Below the pieces are notes generated by a model. The model saw only the letters and a list, made by a program, of their open reading frames with translations, did no database searches and was not told where the DNA came from. This document shows, piece after piece, positions 8,156-17,821 of a stretch of 64,000 bases of DNA. Numbering within the stretch: the stretch's first letter is position 1; each line of letters starts with the position of its first letter. This stretch comes from an uncultured Bacilli bacterium (GTDB lineage Bacteria; Bacillota_I; Bacilli_A; RF39; UBA660). Location: contig CAKPBJ010000001.1 of NCBI GenBank assembly GCA_934140575.1, forward strand, positions 208,549 through 272,548, in the 5' to 3' direction. A program made the translations under genes and the position numbers.

Positions 8156-8843
8156 TTGATGAATCCTTTAATTCGTTTAATATCTTATTTTTATATTTAT
8201 CTGTATTTAGGTTATCTTTCTTTACTAATTCTAATTTTTTGTTATTTAAAATAACAATTTCATCACAAAGGTCAGTTGCTAATTCTAAGATATGAGTTGA
8301 AAATATTATTATGTGATCTTTTTTTAATGATTTTAGTAGGTTTTTCATATCTTGTTGTACTACTATATCAAGGGATGTTAATGGTTCATCTAATAAGATT
8401 ATTTTTGGATTTGTAATAATATTTATTAGTATTTGAATTTTGTTTTTCATACCTTGAGAATATTCTTTAAGTAGAATGTTTTGATCTTTTTTATTTATTT
8501 TTACAAGGTCAAAATATTCTTCAAGAGATTTTTTATCTTTTATTTTATCTTTATTAATATCAATGTAAAATTTTAAAAATTCTTTTCCTGTTAGAAATTC
8601 TGGAACTATAGGAGTTGATGTTACATAACCTATATCTTTTGTATCTAATGGTTTATTATCTAAATAAAATAATGCAGAGTCTACTTCTATATCACTATTA
8701 AGGGCATTGAAAAAGGTTGTTTTTCCAGCTCCATTCCTTCCTAGAAGACCATATATTTTTCCTTCTTCAAATGTAAATTCTACATTTTCTAAGACTTTTT
8801 TTTCTCCATAACTTTTATTTAAATTTGTAATTTTTAACTCCAT
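8148..8843 (-). CDS. ABC transporter ATP-binding protein
   Basis: 231 residues behind an AGGAAAG site. Walker A GRNGAGKTT (~35-43), a signature KEYSQGMKNKIQI (deviating from LSGGQ, as in many ABC-2 exporters), Walker B KIILLDEPLTSLD, and switch histidine FSTHILE. This is the energising subunit of the exporter whose membrane part overlaps it at 8155. Such ATPases drive export of peptides, lipids or drugs; the substrate is not visible here. Confidence 0.95.
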   Translation of the reverse strand: MELKITNLNKSYGEKKVLENVEFTFEEGKIYGLLGRNGAGKTTFFNALNSDIEVDSALFYLDNKPLDTKDIGYVTSTPIVPEFLTGKEFLKFYIDINKDKIKDKKSLEEYFDLVKINKKDQNILLKEYSQGMKNKIQILINIITNPKIILLDEPLTSLDIVVQQDMKNLLKSLKKDHIIIFSTHILELATDLCDEIVILNNKKLELVKKDNLNTDKYKNKILNELKDSSND

Positions 8844-8855
8844 GTAACCACTTTC

Positions 8856-9113
8856 CTAATCTACTTCTTTTTTTAATAATTTAAATAAGTATTCTCTTAC
8901 ATTTTCATCCTGTTCTTCTTTTATTTCAGAACATAGTTTTATTAATTTTTCCTTTTTTTCATCATCTATATCTAAATAGTCTATTTTATCTTCAAATTCT
9001 TCTATTTCTTCTAATATAGATGGCTCATCATCATCATCACTTTCAATTATCATTGTTTTTAACATATTTGTTTGTTCTAACTCTTCTTTTAATCTTTCAC
9101 TTCTACTACTCAT
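8856..9113 (-). CDS. Small acidic protein of the ABC operon
   Basis: 85 residues, very acidic (a DDDD run and many Glu/Asp), predicted largely helical or coiled coil, no signal peptide. ATG at 9113 overlaps the end of the preceding membrane protein by 8 nt and the ATPase follows 12 nt later, so it is part of the operon. I do not recognise a family. A soluble accessory or regulatory subunit of the exporter is a guess from position only. Confidence 0.6.
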   Translation of the reverse strand: MSSRSERLKEELEQTNMLKTMIIESDDDDEPSILEEIEEFEDKIDYLDIDDEKKEKLIKLCSEIKEEQDENVREYLFKLLKKEVD

Positions 9114-9960
9114 AAGCTTTCTCCATTCTTCTTTTCATAAGTTTTACAATACTATTATATACTAAAATTACTATTAAACCAATAATGGTAATTATTAGAC
9201 TACAATTTATAAGACTACCAATATTAAAATTAGTTAAGTTTGTATAATTTATTATGATAGATTTTAATACATAACTCATAATTATTGTTTCTAAGCCACC
9301 TATTAATAAACTTAGACCAATATTATTAATTACTTTGTGTTTTGGATTTATTAATATTGTGATTATTACTGAGTTTATTAGAAATAGAAGGCCTAGAAAA
9401 ATTTTAAATTTCTTTGAAATTATAAATGAATATATTTTTAATACTTCTTTTTCTTGTTGAGTCATGTTGTTACTGGTGTTTCTTATTTTTTGTTTCACAA
9501 GTTTATTGAAGTCTCTTTCTTCTAGGTTTTCTTTTGTTTCATTTAACATTTCATCAGTTATCTCTACTCCACTTGATGTTTCTATAACATCTTTGTTTTC
9601 TTTTAAATAATTTATCACATCTTGTTCAAAATCTATATTTTCTAGTTCTTCTGGATTATCAAGTGACTTAAGCGTTTTATCCATATAATCTTGAATTAAT
9701 TCTTGAATAGCATCACTTTCTAAAATTTTATTTATTCTTTCGTCTGATGTTGTGACTAAATCTTTTGAACTTGTTGCTGATTCATTAATTTGTATATTTG
9801 GTTCTTTATAGTTATTTGAGCTTATTGCACTTTTAAATGTTTCTTTTACCACACCATCTACTATTACTTTTTGAAAATTAAAACCTACTATTAATGATAC
9901 AACAATGTTAATATTTATAATAGTAAGAATAACTATTAATATTTTCTTTATTACTTTCAT
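9106..9960 (-). CDS. Membrane protein with large external region, ABC operon
   Basis: 284 residues, ATG behind AGGTGATTTT. An N-terminal membrane helix (7-29) is followed by an external, Glu/Asn-rich helical region (~30-180, including SATSSKDLVTTSDERINKIL) and then three helices at the C-terminus (~190-210, 215-238, 245-270). This topology suggests a membrane sensor or an accessory subunit of the ABC exporter encoded downstream. First gene of the four-gene unit 9960-6584. No family recognised. Confidence 0.6.
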   Translation of the reverse strand: MKVIKKILIVILTIININIVVSLIVGFNFQKVIVDGVVKETFKSAISSNNYKEPNIQINESATSSKDLVTTSDERINKILESDAIQELIQDYMDKTLKSLDNPEELENIDFEQDVINYLKENKDVIETSSGVEITDEMLNETKENLEERDFNKLVKQKIRNTSNNMTQQEKEVLKIYSFIISKKFKIFLGLLFLINSVIITILINPKHKVINNIGLSLLIGGLETIIMSYVLKSIIINYTNLTNFNIGSLINCSLIITIIGLIVILVYNSIVKLMKRRMEKAYE

Positions 9961-10058
9961 AAAATCACCTGTTAGTGTTATTATACCACGTATGTTTACT
10001 ATTATAAATTATAATAAGTAATTACATTTTACTATTAAGTAATCAATATAATTATATT

Positions 10059-10116
10059 AAAAAAAGTCTCTTTTCGATGTAGACTATTATTTATTACATC
10101 GCTGTGAGACTTTTTT
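10059..10116 (-). terminator. Terminator after clpB
   Basis: AAAAAAGTCTC (10060-10070) pairs with GAGACTTTTTT (10106-10116), extended by GATGT/ACATC inside the loop. The symmetrical A and T tracts allow it to work in both directions; it lies 17 nt after the clpB stop. Confidence 0.85.
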
Positions 10117-10132
10117 ACTTGATTTTTTTATA

Positions 10133-12241
10133 TTATATTCTTTTTTTTACAATGAATTTGTCATTAACATAGTTTACAATTATTGTATCATGTTCTTTGA
10201 TACTACCTTCTATTAATAATTTAGAAAGATCTACTTCTATTGTTTTTCCTACTAATCTTTTTAGTGGTCTTGCACCAAAGTTTATATCATATCCTTCATT
10301 TATAAATTCTTCTCGTGCTTTATCTGTTAATTCTATTTTAATACTTAAGTCTTTAAGTCTAAATTCTATTTCTCTAATTATTTTATCTAATATTTTATTA
10401 ATTGCTTCTTTTGTTAAGGCATTAAATACTACTATTTCATCAATACGATTTATAAATTCTGGTCTAAAGTAACTTCTGATTTCATCCATTACTTTACTTT
10501 TATCATTTTCAAGGACATGTTCACTTCCTAAGTTAGATGTCATTATAATTATTGTATTTTTAAAATCTACTGTACGACCATTTGAATCTGTTACTCTACC
10601 ATCGTCTAGGATTTGAAGTAATAAGTTTAATACTTCTGGGTGAGCTTTTTCAATTTCATCAAATAATACTATACTATATGGGTTTCTTCTTACTGCTTCT
10701 GTTAGTTGTCCACCCTCTTCATATCCTACATATCCTGGAGGAGAACCAATAAGTCTTGAAACACTAAACTTTTCCATATATTCAGACATATCAATTCTAA
10801 CCATATGTTTTTCATCATCAAATAATTCATAGGCAAGAGTTCTTGCAACTTCTGTTTTACCTACTCCAGTTGGTCCTAGGAACATGAATGATGCAATTGG
10901 TTTATTTGGATCTTTTATTCCACTACGTGATTTTAATATAGCATCACTTACTACACGTAATGCTTCGTCTTGACCCATAACACGTTTTTTCATATCATCT
11001 TCTAAGTGAAGCAATTTTTCTTTTTCACTTTCTAATAATTTTGTTACTGGAATATTTGTCCATTTAGCAATTATTTTACAAATGTCATTATCTGTTACTG
11101 TATCACTTAAAAGTTTATTTTTTTCTCTATTGTTTAGTTCGGCAATTTCTTTTTCAACTCTTGGTATTTCACCATGACGTAGGATTGCGGCACGCTCTAA
11201 ATCATATTTATTTTCTGCTTTTTCTAGTTCAAACTTTAAACTTTCTAACTCTTTTTTCTTTTTCTTTATATCTTCATTTAAGCTCTTTTCTTTATTCCAA
11301 GCTTCAGTTAAGTCTTTTTCTTTCGATTTCATAGATGTTAGTTCTCTATCAATATCTTCTTTTCTTTTCATAGACATTTCATCTTTTTCTTTTTTAAGAG
11401 CTTGCTTTTCTATTTCTAGACGCATAATTCTATGAGTTAGACTGTCTAATTCGAATGGTACTGAATCCATTTGTACTCTAATTGTTGCGCAAGCTTCATC
11501 TATTAAATCTATTGCTTTATCAGGTAGGAATCTATCTGTTATATAACGATTTGATAGAGTTGCTGCTGCAATAATTGCTTTATCTTGGATTGTTACACCA
11601 TGATGTATTTCAAATCTTTCTTTTAATCCTCTTAAGATTGTAATGGTGTCTTCAACATTTGGCTCGTGTACTGTGATTTTTTGGAAACGTCTTTCCAATG
11701 CTCCATCTTTTTCTATGTATTTTCTATATTCGTTTAGGGTTGTCGCTCCTATTACATGGATTTCACCTCTAGCTAACATTGGCTTTAGGATGTTTGATGT
11801 ATCCATTGAACCTTCTGAAGAACCAGTTCCTACTATCATATGAATTTCATCAATAAACATGATAATACGTCCTTCACTTTTCTTAACTTCGTTTAAGACA
11901 TTTTTTAGACGTTCTTCAAACTCTCCACGATATTTTGCACCGGCAACAAGAGAGGCCATATCCAATTCCCATATTGTTTTATCTTTTAAACTGCTTGGGA
12001 CATCTCCTTTTAAAATTCTTAGTGCAAGTCCTTCAACTATTGCGGTTTTACCAACACCAGGTTCTCCGATTAGAACCGGATTGTTCTTTGTTTTCCTTGA
12101 TAATATTCGGGTAATACTTCGTATTTCTTCATCTCTACCAATTACTGGATCTATTTTTCCGGCTTTGGCGTCTTCTACTATGTCACGACCATATTTTTCT
12201 AAAACATTTTCATTGTTTTCTTCATTTGGATAACCATACAT
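10133..12241 (-). CDS. clpB: ClpB-type disaggregase lacking the N-terminal domain
   Basis: 702 residues from ATG 12241 (AGAGG 8 nt upstream; ATG at 12247 and GTG at 12250 are too close to it). NBD1 has Walker A GEPGVGKT (59-66), Walker [10 protein letters not shown] and pore loop [11 protein letters not shown]; a middle coiled coil (~270-375, rich in Lys/Glu) is present; NBD2 has GPTGVGKT and [12 protein letters not shown] with pore loop [13 protein letters not shown]. The coiled-coil middle domain marks ClpB rather than ClpC/ClpA, and no ClpP-binding IGF loop is obvious. The usual ~150-residue N-domain is missing, as in short ClpB forms. It rescues aggregated protein with DnaK; a CIRCE operator confirms heat-shock control. 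Confidence 0.93.
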   Translation of the reverse strand: MYGYPNEENNENVLEKYGRDIVEDAKAGKIDPVIGRDEEIRSITRILSRKTKNNPVLIGEPGVGKTAIVEGLALRILKGDVPSSLKDKTIWELDMASLVAGAKYRGEFEERLKNVLNEVKKSEGRIIMFIDEIHMIVGTGSSEGSMDTSNILKPMLARGEIHVIGATTLNEYRKYIEKDGALERRFQKITVHEPNVEDTITILRGLKERFEIHHGVTIQDKAIIAAATLSNRYITDRFLPDKAIDLIDEACATIRVQMDSVPFELDSLTHRIMRLEIEKQALKKEKDEMSMKRKEDIDRELTSMKSKEKDLTEAWNKEKSLNEDIKKKKKELESLKFELEKAENKYDLERAAILRHGEIPRVEKEIAELNNREKNKLLSDTVTDNDICKIIAKWTNIPVTKLLESEKEKLLHLEDDMKKRVMGQDEALRVVSDAILKSRSGIKDPNKPIASFMFLGPTGVGKTEVARTLAYELFDDEKHMVRIDMSEYMEKFSVSRLIGSPPGYVGYEEGGQLTEAVRRNPYSIVLFDEIEKAHPEVLNLLLQILDDGRVTDSNGRTVDFKNTIIIMTSNLGSEHVLENDKSKVMDEIRSYFRPEFINRIDEIVVFNALTKEAINKILDKIIREIEFRLKDLSIKIELTDKAREEFINEGYDINFGARPLKRLVGKTIEVDLSKLLIEGSIKEHDTIIVNYVNDKFIVKKRI

Positions 12242-12261
12242 ATTCATCACCTCTGATATTA

Positions 12262-12302
12262 ATTATACTATTATTTTAGCACTTGTCAAGTGTGAGTGCT
12301 AA
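12262..12302 (-). promoter_or_regulatory. clpB promoter with overlapping CIRCE operator
   Basis: TTAGCACTT-N9-GAGTGCTAA (12276-12302) is a near-perfect CIRCE inverted repeat, the site of the HrcA repressor. Its centre contains the reverse-strand -35 box TTGACA (12289-12284), 16 nt before the -10 TATAAT (12267-12262). HrcA bound here would block RNA polymerase directly. Confidence 0.93.
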
Positions 12303-12315
12303 TTATTTTTTAAAG

Positions 12316-12340
12316 TAAAAAGACGAGTTTATTCGTCTTA
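12316..12340 (-). terminator. Terminator after the 530-residue hypothetical gene
   Basis: AAGACGA (12320-12326) and TCGTCTT (12333-12339) form a hairpin followed by TTTTACTTT on the reverse strand; it overlaps the stop codon of the upstream gene. Confidence 0.75.
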
Positions 12341-13930
12341 CTTTTTGGTCTTTATAAGTTCTTTTAGTGTCTCGTTTGAGTAAGTTTTTTCATTGTTTTC
12401 TAGTACTTTTCTAACCTTACTTTGCCAATCACCATTGTGTACAATTCTTTCCACTCTTTCATCATTCATTAATACTTTTTTCGTAAAATGACTTAATCTA
12501 TAGAAGTCTCCTATATCAAGAATGTATATAGCATCTCCAGTTGACACTTGATTATTTGCAGTGTTCTTATAAAATTTTTCTAATATTACTTTACCGTTTG
12601 GATAGATATAACCTACATAACCATCAAATGTTTCTTTTCCTTTTACTCTAAACATTGGATTTGTTGTTGAGAAAAATTCTTTCTTTTCCATATATAGCTC
12701 AAGAAGTTTTTCTCTTTTGATTTGTTTTTCTTCATCACTTAGATCTTTTGTATTTTCTCTTATACCTCTTGCAATACCATCGTCTAATTCTTCTTCTGGA
12801 AGTATTTCCCAATTAACGCTTATTTCATTTAAATATTTGATTACTATGTTTTCAACTTCTTCTAAATTCATACCTTGAAAATTAAATTTAGAAAAATCTA
12901 TCATTTTAAGATTTGGATTTTCAACCATCATTTTTCTAAACTTTTGGTAAATAATGTTAGGAGTTACAATTACTCCGGCTGTTTTTTTATAATCAGGTAC
13001 ATTTTCATTATTAACACTACCCACTACTATCTCTGGTGTTGTTGATGTTTTTCTTGATTTATTTTCTCTAAAATAATTGCTTATATAATAGATATACCTT
13101 TGTTTACTATCTGTATCAGATAACATTTCGGCATTAATCATAAATTGATTAACTATATATAGTTCTAGACTTTCTTCGTCAATTACTAAATCATTTATAT
13201 CTATGCTATGTGTAAACATATAATTTAATATATCAGGAGCAAATTCGATTAGTTTTCTAAAGCTAGTTACTAATCCTTTACAATAATTAGATATATTAAA
13301 CTCTCTTGCATTTTTAAATAATTCATCAGCAGTTATATCTAGTCCCTTTTCCTTGTATATTGATTCAAGTCTTCTTTTCATAATAAGTCTTACTTGAGGA
13401 CTTAGGCTTTTATTATTAATCTTCTTTTCTGTTCCTAATAAATTCTCATTATATTCCTTTTCTACTTTATAATTTTTATATAAAAATGGAAAGTTTTTAT
13501 GAAGTTTAGATTCATTTGTAATTAATGATAATTTTTTTATTCGCTTTTCAAATTCTGGTGTTAATATTTTTAATGCATTTGATAACTCTAACGATATTGC
13601 ATCAAGAGATACTGATGGATCATTTAATATGTTGTAGGCATTTAGATTATAAATAAGTGAACTATAAAAGCCTGATGGTGAAAAAAATAATTTTTTTTCT
13701 AGAGTTTGATCATCTGAATATACTCCCATAGTTTTGAAGAACTCTATTCTTCCAACATCTGTAATTGTATTTAAATATTCAAGATATTCATCAAAAGACT
13801 TTTCAACTCCTAAGTCTAAGATATCTTTATTCCCAGTTAGTTTTAATAAATCATTATATAAAATGTTTATTGGAGTCGATATTGGAATTCCTTTATTTAT
13901 AATTTTACTTATTTCTGACATATCTGACAT
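12338..13930 (-). CDS. Uncharacterised cytoplasmic protein, 530 residues
   Basis: ATG at 13930 behind AAGGGGATTAATAT. No membrane segment or signal peptide; mostly helical, charged N-terminal ~380 residues, then a smaller C-terminal region (~400-505) with GKETFDGYVGYIYPNGKVILEKFY and a D-I-G-D-F turn that looks like a beta-rich domain. I recognise no family. It is a single-gene unit with its own terminator, next to clpB but separated by clpB's promoter. A KRXXL-rich segment RLIMKRRLESIYKEKG (~181) may be helical. Confidence 0.6.
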   Translation of the reverse strand: MSDMSEISKIINKGIPISTPINILYNDLLKLTGNKDILDLGVEKSFDEYLEYLNTITDVGRIEFFKTMGVYSDDQTLEKKLFFSPSGFYSSLIYNLNAYNILNDPSVSLDAISLELSNALKILTPEFEKRIKKLSLITNESKLHKNFPFLYKNYKVEKEYNENLLGTEKKINNKSLSPQVRLIMKRRLESIYKEKGLDITADELFKNAREFNISNYCKGLVTSFRKLIEFAPDILNYMFTHSIDINDLVIDEESLELYIVNQFMINAEMLSDTDSKQRYIYYISNYFRENKSRKTSTTPEIVVGSVNNENVPDYKKTAGVIVTPNIIYQKFRKMMVENPNLKMIDFSKFNFQGMNLEEVENIVIKYLNEISVNWEILPEEELDDGIARGIRENTKDLSDEEKQIKREKLLELYMEKKEFFSTTNPMFRVKGKETFDGYVGYIYPNGKVILEKFYKNTANNQVSTGDAIYILDIGDFYRLSHFTKKVLMNDERVERIVHNGDWQSKVRKVLENNEKTYSNETLKELIKTKK

Positions 13931-14123
13931 ATATTAATCCCCTTCTTTGCAATTGGTTATTATACAATAGTATAGAGTAAAAAGCAAGATTAGATTTGTT
14001 AGTTTGGTCGCTTTCATAGTAAATTTCTACTCCACAAATAGATTAGCCTCTATTCTTCATAGGTTTAAATTTAAATGTTTATTTATGATATTCATTATAT
14101 TTTTTTCATTTTATTTATATAAA

Positions 14124-14158
14124 TAAAAAAAGTAAGAAATATTCTATTTACTCTTACT
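14124..14158 (-). terminator. Terminator of the 124-residue gene
   Basis: AGTAAGA (14131-14137) pairs with TCTTACT (14152-14158) and is followed by seven T on the reverse strand; it supports transcription of the small gene it overlaps. Confidence 0.75.
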
Positions 14159-14518
14159 TCTTAATAATATTTTATTTTTTAAGCGTTCTATATCTTCACC
14201 AAAATACATGATTGATGAATTATCATTTTCATAGCAAATAAATTCTTCACTTTCATTTAGTTTTTCTTCTAATGAATTATCTGATTTAGTTATTTTATCT
14301 GTTATTTTTTTTAAATATTCATCGTCACATTTTTCTAATATTTTTGGTTTTTTTGATGTGTTATTAAACCTTCTACTTTTATATATTTTTGTATTTCCTA
14401 TATAGTAAGTATTCTTCCAACTATACCTAAATGAATTTTCATCATCTTTTTTATGTACCACTGTTGTTTCTGGTATATCATAAATTCTTAAATTAACTAC
14501 TTTGCGCAGCCCTATCAT
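14144..14518 (-). CDS. Small hypothetical protein, 124 residues
   Basis: Charged, Lys/Asp/Asn-rich soluble protein without recognisable motifs. The nearest ribosome site (AGGAG, 14 nt upstream of ATG 14518) is badly spaced; it fits better a five-codon frame ATGAAATATATTATATGA that ends just before this gene, so a short leader is possible. A good terminator overlaps its stop, which argues that the region is transcribed on this strand. The unassigned 13931-14143 stretch to its left holds only the terminator and AT-rich sequence. Confidence 0.45.
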   Translation of the reverse strand: MIGLRKVVNLRIYDIPETTVVHKKDDENSFRYSWKNTYYIGNTKIYKSRRFNNTSKKPKILEKCDDEYLKKITDKITKSDNSLEEKLNESEEFICYENDNSSIMYFGEDIERLKNKILLRSKSK

Positions 14519-14656
14519 ATAATATATTTCATCTCCTATAGAGAATATTATATGATTTTTTTTATAGATTGCAAGTGTTTACTACTTTTTTCTTAATCTT
14601 ATTTTTTCAAATTATTTTGGTTATCATATTTTTTTTACATATCATTTAGACTTTTA

Positions 14657-15265
14657 TTAATCATAATTTATTACTTTTAATAACTTCCATTTACTTGTCC
14701 ATTTATCTACTTTGTGATCATACATTTCTTTTGGGAAATCTATTTTTACTGGACGAAGTGTTAAATTAAATAAATCATTTAATCCATAAGGAGTGCATAC
14801 AATTAATTTGTTATTTGCAGTTCTTACACCAAGACATGTAATTGTTGTTCCCCATCTACTTATTGCTTCTTCTACTGATAAATAATCTTTTCTGTTAGTG
14901 TTATATTTTTGATTATACCATATTGGCACTCTTTTTTCATTTTTTATATCAAATGATAAATTTAGATCTTTTAATTTTAATTCTAAATCTTTAATTATTT
15001 TATCTTCTTTTTCATATGACGTATCCTCATCATAATAGACTATATCATAATCTTCTATCCCATAATTTAAATCATAATTATGATAGTAATTAAAAACTGT
15101 TTGGTTTATGCAGCCGGCTGATAAATAGTAATTTTTAAAGTCTTTATTTTCTTTACTATATTCTTCTAGTATTTTTAAAATAGTCATTATGTTTTTACTC
15201 TTTTTTAGGATTTGTTCTAAGATATTGATTTGTTCATTAATACTTTTATCTTTACCAATTAACAT
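14657..15265 (-). CDS. Nucleotidyltransferase-like protein (NTP_transf_6 / DUF925)
   Basis: 202 residues. GIEDYDIVYYDED (~78-90) supplies the paired acidic residues of a DNA-polymerase-beta-type nucleotidyltransferase; YLSAGCINQTVFNYYH before it and TITCLGVRT and CTPYGLNDLFNLTLRP after it are typical of the family. Its ATG overlaps the previous stop (TAATG), so it is co-translated with the DUF5662 gene. Substrate unknown. Confident on family, not on reaction. Confidence 0.85.
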   Translation of the reverse strand: MLIGKDKSINEQINILEQILKKSKNIMTILKILEEYSKENKDFKNYYLSAGCINQTVFNYYHNYDLNYGIEDYDIVYYDEDTSYEKEDKIIKDLELKLKDLNLSFDIKNEKRVPIWYNQKYNTNRKDYLSVEEAISRWGTTITCLGVRTANNKLIVCTPYGLNDLFNLTLRPVKIDFPKEMYDHKVDKWTSKWKLLKVINYD

Positions 15266-15834
15266 TATTTTGTATACTCCTCATATAGTTTCTTTAGTCT
15301 TTTTTTCTTTAATACTGGTTTTATCCCTTCTATACTAACATCTGTATATACTCTTTCAAGTAATTTTTTTAGTCTTGGATCCATTTTGGCACCATCTTTT
15401 ACTCTATTCCAATAAGATAATTGGTATTCTTTAGTCCAGTTCTTTTTTTGATAAGTCATTCCTGCTGATAAAGAGTCACAAATCATTTCTAAAACATATT
15501 TAAATGGTATTAATGGAGTTGGGTTTGGTGCTCCATAATCATACCAGTACTCGTAATGATGTTTATTGTGATTAATGTGATGAATCCAAGCTAGACTATA
15601 ACCAACTTCTTTTTTGCAGTTCATTATTGGACTATATGTTCCTTGAAAATATTTAACTCCTTCAAAAAATTCTACTGGTGTATATTTAGATAAATCATGA
15701 AGCATACCTTGTATCGGTATTCCTACTCTACAACATAAACAAAACACCTTAAATCTATGTGTATTTACCGTATGTAAATGACCAAAAAAATTTTTAATTG
15801 ACATTTTATATTCTCTTTCTTCTTTATTACTCAT
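15265..15834 (-). CDS. DUF5662 family protein
   Basis: 189 residues from ATG 15834 (GGTGAG 6 nt upstream; an upstream in-frame start at 15876 adds residues with no ribosome site). HTVNTHRFKV, MLHDLSKYTPVEF and SLAWIHHINHNKHHYEYW provide many conserved histidines and an aspartate, a pattern like an HD-type metal site, and are characteristic of the DUF5662 family, common in gut Bacillota and phages. Function is not established. First gene of a two-gene unit with the nucleotidyltransferase-like gene. Confidence 0.8.
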   Translation of the reverse strand: MSNKEEREYKMSIKNFFGHLHTVNTHRFKVFCLCCRVGIPIQGMLHDLSKYTPVEFFEGVKYFQGTYSPIMNCKKEVGYSLAWIHHINHNKHHYEYWYDYGAPNPTPLIPFKYVLEMICDSLSAGMTYQKKNWTKEYQLSYWNRVKDGAKMDPRLKKLLERVYTDVSIEGIKPVLKKKRLKKLYEEYTK

Positions 15835-16135
15835 TTTATACTCACCATATATATTATACAAAAAATAAGAGCCCATTTCTAGACTCTTTACATATCTATA
15901 TTATTATTTACAATAGATATTAAAACTAATAAAAGTGTTTTTTATAATCAGTTAATTTATATAATAAGTTTGTAGGTATATAGTTTTTATTAGTATGAAT
16001 TTTTTTGTTTTATCAATATCTAATACTATGTAGCCTATAATATAGATATTTATCATTTAAAATATAATTGTTTTTTTTACTTTTTTCAATTATTTATTAA
16101 TTTTATAATACTATAATAAATTATGTTTCTTTGGC

Positions 16136-16804
16136 TTATTGAAAAAAATAATTATTGTTGTCTGAGTGTAATTGTTTTAGAATGTAGTCATTGTTGTTGT
16201 AGATATAGTTTGTTTTTTCGGGTTGTTTATTGAATGAGTTGTTTCCATTTTTTAATTTTTTTTCATAGTATTCAAATAATTCTTTAAATCTGTCATAGTG
16301 AACAATTTCTCTTTGTCTTAACCATAGAAGCGGTCCTATAACATTTTGATCATCTGTTAAGTCTATTAAGTTTTCATATACTGCTCTTGCTTTTTGTTCG
16401 GCAGCCATATCTTCTGACAAATCAGCTAATGGGTCACCTGTTGTTGCAAAGTAAGTTGTTGTAAATGGAACTCCTGCAGCATCTGTTGGAAATAAAGCTT
16501 TTGCGTGTTCGGCATAGTGCGTATCAAGGCCCGCTTCTTTAAGCTCCTCTAATGTGGCATCTTTCATAAGTTGATATATCATTGTTTCAAGCATCTCAAC
16601 ATGTCCTAACTCTTCTGTACCAATATCTGTAAGTAAAGCTTTACCTTTATCGTCAGGCATAGTAAATCTTTGATTTAAATAGCGAAGTGCTGCTCCTAAT
16701 TCACCATTAGCCCCGCCATATTGAGTAACTAAAAACTTTGCCATTCTTAAATCTTTTTTTGTAATATTTATTGGATATTGTAATCTTTTATTATATTTAA
16801 ACAT
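16136..16804 (-). CDS. cotJC: Spore coat protein CotJC (manganese-catalase family)
   Basis: 222 residues. The ferritin-like core has the di-metal ligands spread through GGANGELGAALRYLNQR, TEELGHVEMLETM and EQKARAVYENL/REIVHYDRFKEL, as in CotJC and manganese catalases. It starts 8 nt inside the end of the CotJB gene, so the two are coupled. A C-terminal Asn/Gln-rich tail (~180-222) is extra compared with Bacillus CotJC. In spore formers CotJC lies in the inner coat and may remove peroxide. Its presence suggests the lineage forms, or descends from, spore formers. Confidence 0.93.
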   Translation of the reverse strand: MFKYNKRLQYPINITKKDLRMAKFLVTQYGGANGELGAALRYLNQRFTMPDDKGKALLTDIGTEELGHVEMLETMIYQLMKDATLEELKEAGLDTHYAEHAKALFPTDAAGVPFTTTYFATTGDPLADLSEDMAAEQKARAVYENLIDLTDDQNVIGPLLWLRQREIVHYDRFKELFEYYEKKLKNGNNSFNKQPEKTNYIYNNNDYILKQLHSDNNNYFFQ

Positions 16805-17225
16805 TATATCCCTCCCATGGCCAATTATTTACCCAGTTAAATTCTTTAGAACTTGTTATTCCAGATACAGATAGTGGTCCATATTTTCTTTCATATTGTT
16901 CTGTTAATACCTTGCACTTTTCTTCATAATCTTTAAAGAGTTGTAACAAGCTTGTATCTTCTGGATGTATATCAAGATATAAGTTCAATTCATGAGCTGC
17001 GAATGCAACAGTACTTAATTCATATAAATCACGTTCTTGTTCTGTTTTTGGTCTTAATGTTTGTGGGGTATAATTTTTATATTCACTATATATATTTGAA
17101 AATAAATTTCCTTTCATATACCCTTCTGTTGGACTATATAAATTTATGCTTGTAGAGACTGTTCTATTTGGATAATCTCTATATAAATTATTATATAATT
17201 CATTTAAATAATTATAGTTATTCAT
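16797..17225 (-). CDS. cotJB: CotJA-CotJB fusion spore coat protein
   Basis: 142 residues, ATG behind AAGGGAGATATT. Residues ~65-142 are CotJB (ELSTVAFAAHELNLYLDIHPEDTSLLQ, YGPLS, WPWEG). Residues ~28-58 (YSPTEGYMKGNLFSNIYSEY) resemble the C-terminus of CotJA, whose hallmark is an aromatic-rich G-x-LF-x-x-LY-x-PY segment. In most genomes CotJA is a separate small gene just upstream; here none is present, so the two seem fused. Followed directly by cotJC. Confidence 0.85.
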   Translation of the reverse strand: MNNYNYLNELYNNLYRDYPNRTVSTSINLYSPTEGYMKGNLFSNIYSEYKNYTPQTLRPKTEQERDLYELSTVAFAAHELNLYLDIHPEDTSLLQLFKDYEEKCKVLTEQYERKYGPLSVSGITSSKEFNWVNNWPWEGYNV

Positions 17226-17635
17226 AATATCTCCCTTCTTTTTAATTTATGAAAGATTTATGTCCCTGTTACTAAATTTAAATAATTACTATAAAAAATG
17301 CGTATTTTATATTGTAGTTAGTAATGATTCAACTAATTATAATATAGACAATGACTTTTTGATCAAACATACACTATAAAAAAATAATTATAGAATTAAA
17401 TAATAAAATATGTGAAACATTTTTATAATAAGTAAATAAAAAAACTGATGGTATATCTGAAACAAGTCCAAATAGTCCTATCAGTTCTACTGATTATAGT
17501 ATAGTAATTTGAAAAAGAAAACAAAAAGTTAGGTAATAATTCTTTATTATTTTGAAAAAATATATAAATTATAACAACTTATTAATGAAAACAAATTAAA
17601 TTATCGGAAAAAATAGAAAAAAGTACATTTTTTAC
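17226..17635. other. Non-coding stretch with one hairpin
   Basis: No credible gene. The only structure I see is the hairpin at 17443-17486; the remainder is AT-rich spacer between the cotJ promoter region and tRNA-His. Confidence 0.5.
17438..17486 (-). terminator. Isolated terminator-like hairpin
   Basis: On the reverse strand AACTGAT plus GG pairs with CC plus ATCAGTT, with a 26-nt loop, then seven T. A TATAAT box lies at 17498-17493, only ~10 nt upstream of the hairpin, with a weak -35, so a ~50-nt RNA could be made. No gene precedes it. Confidence 0.4.
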
Positions 17636-17664
17636 TTGTCAAAGTGAGATTTTGTTGTTAAAAT
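17636..17664 (+). promoter_or_regulatory. Promoter of tRNA-His
   Basis: TTGTCA (17636-17641), 17-nt spacer, TAAAAT (17659-17664), 20 nt before the tRNA. Confidence 0.75.
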
Positions 17665-17683
17665 ATTCTTGTACTTTGGAAAT

Positions 17684-17760
17684 GGCGCCATTGGTGAAGT
17701 GGTTAACACGCTAGTTTGTGGCACTAGTATGCAAGAGTTCGATTCTCTTATGACGCCCCA
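17684..17760 (+). tRNA. tRNA-His (GTG)
   Basis: 77 nt with encoded CCA. Anticodon stem CTAGT/ACTAG holds loop TTGTGGC, anticodon GTG. The histidine-specific extra base G-1 (17684) faces discriminator C73. Acceptor GCGCCAT/ATGACGC has one C-A mismatch at pair 4-69. T-arm AAGAGTTCGATTCTCTT is perfect. Own promoter upstream and terminator downstream. Confidence 0.96.
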
Positions 17761-17774
17761 TTTTAGTATATTAA

Positions 17775-17805
17775 AACTCATAAGTTTAGGCTTATGAGTT
17801 TTTTT
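17775..17805 (+). terminator. Terminator of tRNA-His
   Basis: AACTCATAAG (17775-17784) pairs with CTTATGAGTT (17791-17800) and continues into five more T. Confidence 0.9.
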
Positions 17806-17821
17806 GTTTTTATTTAATTTA

